Shown here one piece after another: positions 63,780-64,000 of a stretch of DNA of 64,000 nucleotides (position 1 is its first letter; each line of letters starts with the position of its first letter). The notes below the pieces were generated by a model. The model ran no database searches. It saw only the letters and a list, made by a program, of their open reading frames with translations, and was not told where the DNA came from. The translations under genes were made by a program, and so were the position numbers. This DNA is from Spirochaetota bacterium (GTDB lineage Bacteria; Spirochaetota; Brevinematia; Brevinematales; Brevinemataceae). Location: positions 1-64,000 of the forward strand of contig JAGUQW010000006.1 in the NCBI GenBank assembly GCA_030154445.1, given 5' to 3'.

Positions 63780-64000
63780 TTGAAATTTTTTATAAGATTT
63801 TTTTTAGTTATAAGTTGTTTCGTCACACCTTATATATACTCACAAGATATATCAAAAATTATAGCAGAAATTAAGTTCCAAGGACTTAAATCAACAAGTG
63901 AAAGCGATGTTCTAAATGCTATTCAATTACGACCTGGAGATATATTCACTGCAGAAAAATTAAACTTTGCACTAAAAGATTTATATGCTATGCAGCGATT
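63780..64000 (+). CDS. bamA: BamA outer-membrane assembly factor (5' part)
   Basis: The first 73 codons of a gene that continues beyond the window. A TTG start at 63780 follows GGAG seven bases upstream. The signal peptide (FFLVISCFVTPYIYSQ) is followed by the first POTRA domain (IIAEIKFQGLKSTSESDVLN, then LRPGDIFTAEKLNFALKDLY). Position after tamB and the POTRA pattern make BamA the best call; a TamA-like Omp85 protein is the alternative. Confidence 0.85.
   Translation, partial: MKFFIRFFLVISCFVTPYIYSQDISKIIAEIKFQGLKSTSESDVLNAIQLRPGDIFTAEKLNFALKDLYAMQR

Overview
The window is AT-rich chromosomal DNA from a member of the Spirochaetota. Several independent signs support this: a spirochaete-style motility block (fliK-flgD-flgE-flbD-motA-motB), a WhiG/FliA-type sigma factor, a giant GreA carrying a long helical N-terminal extension, a BatA-type VWA protein, and a tamB gene directly upstream of bamA. 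The base composition and the many short spirochaete-type genes would fit Brachyspira or Brevinema, but I cannot fix the genus by reading alone.

Layout. 1-2500: a CDF-type transporter and a surface GH19 (chitinase/lysozyme-like) lipoprotein, each behind a readable promoter. 2633-7972: the motility operon, followed by trxB instead of the usual fliL/fliM genes. 9067-22916: a rightward run with a lytic transglycosylase, a helical-repeat protein plus GreA-like factor, a DUF2723 glycosyltransferase, metG, ackA, an rRNA methyltransferase and rseP. 23031-34245: mostly leftward genes (FAD oxidoreductase, DUF4340 protein, CvpA-like protein, hpf, sigma-28, tldD, miaB, a TPR protein), interrupted by ptsH and a lone FecCD permease; a 149-nt dyad at 26378-26526 looks like a structured RNA. 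34398-36372: a BatD-like/BatA pair. 36434-38898: a decayed acetyltransferase, an ankyrin protein, a DUF554 protein and ymdB, which faces a glycosyltransferase across a perfectly symmetric divergent promoter. 40146-45971: mrp, tRNA-Phe, rpmH, a fused rnpA-yidD, then cdsA-uppS-frr, an RpoS-like sigma factor with a cysteine cluster, and acpS. 46026-52494: gph, a transglutaminase/TPR protein, remnants of a mobile-element replication gene, thyX-rarA and small secreted proteins. 52572-64000: glycogen phosphorylase, a membrane-spanning SMC-like ATPase, a TPR protein, tamB and the start of bamA.

How the parts fit. Envelope biogenesis recurs (Slt, CdsA, UppS, RseP, TamB/BamA, lipoproteins), together with motility and its sigma factor, translation (metG, miaB, frr, rpmH, rnpA, tRNA-Phe, hpf) and carbon storage and acetate metabolism (glgP, ackA, ptsH). 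I see no CRISPR array, intact insertion sequence, rRNA operon or intact defence cassette. The most notable observations are a FlgE hook protein with Ser in place of the crosslinking Cys178, the RnpA-YidD fusion, the putative structured RNA, and two fossil genes.
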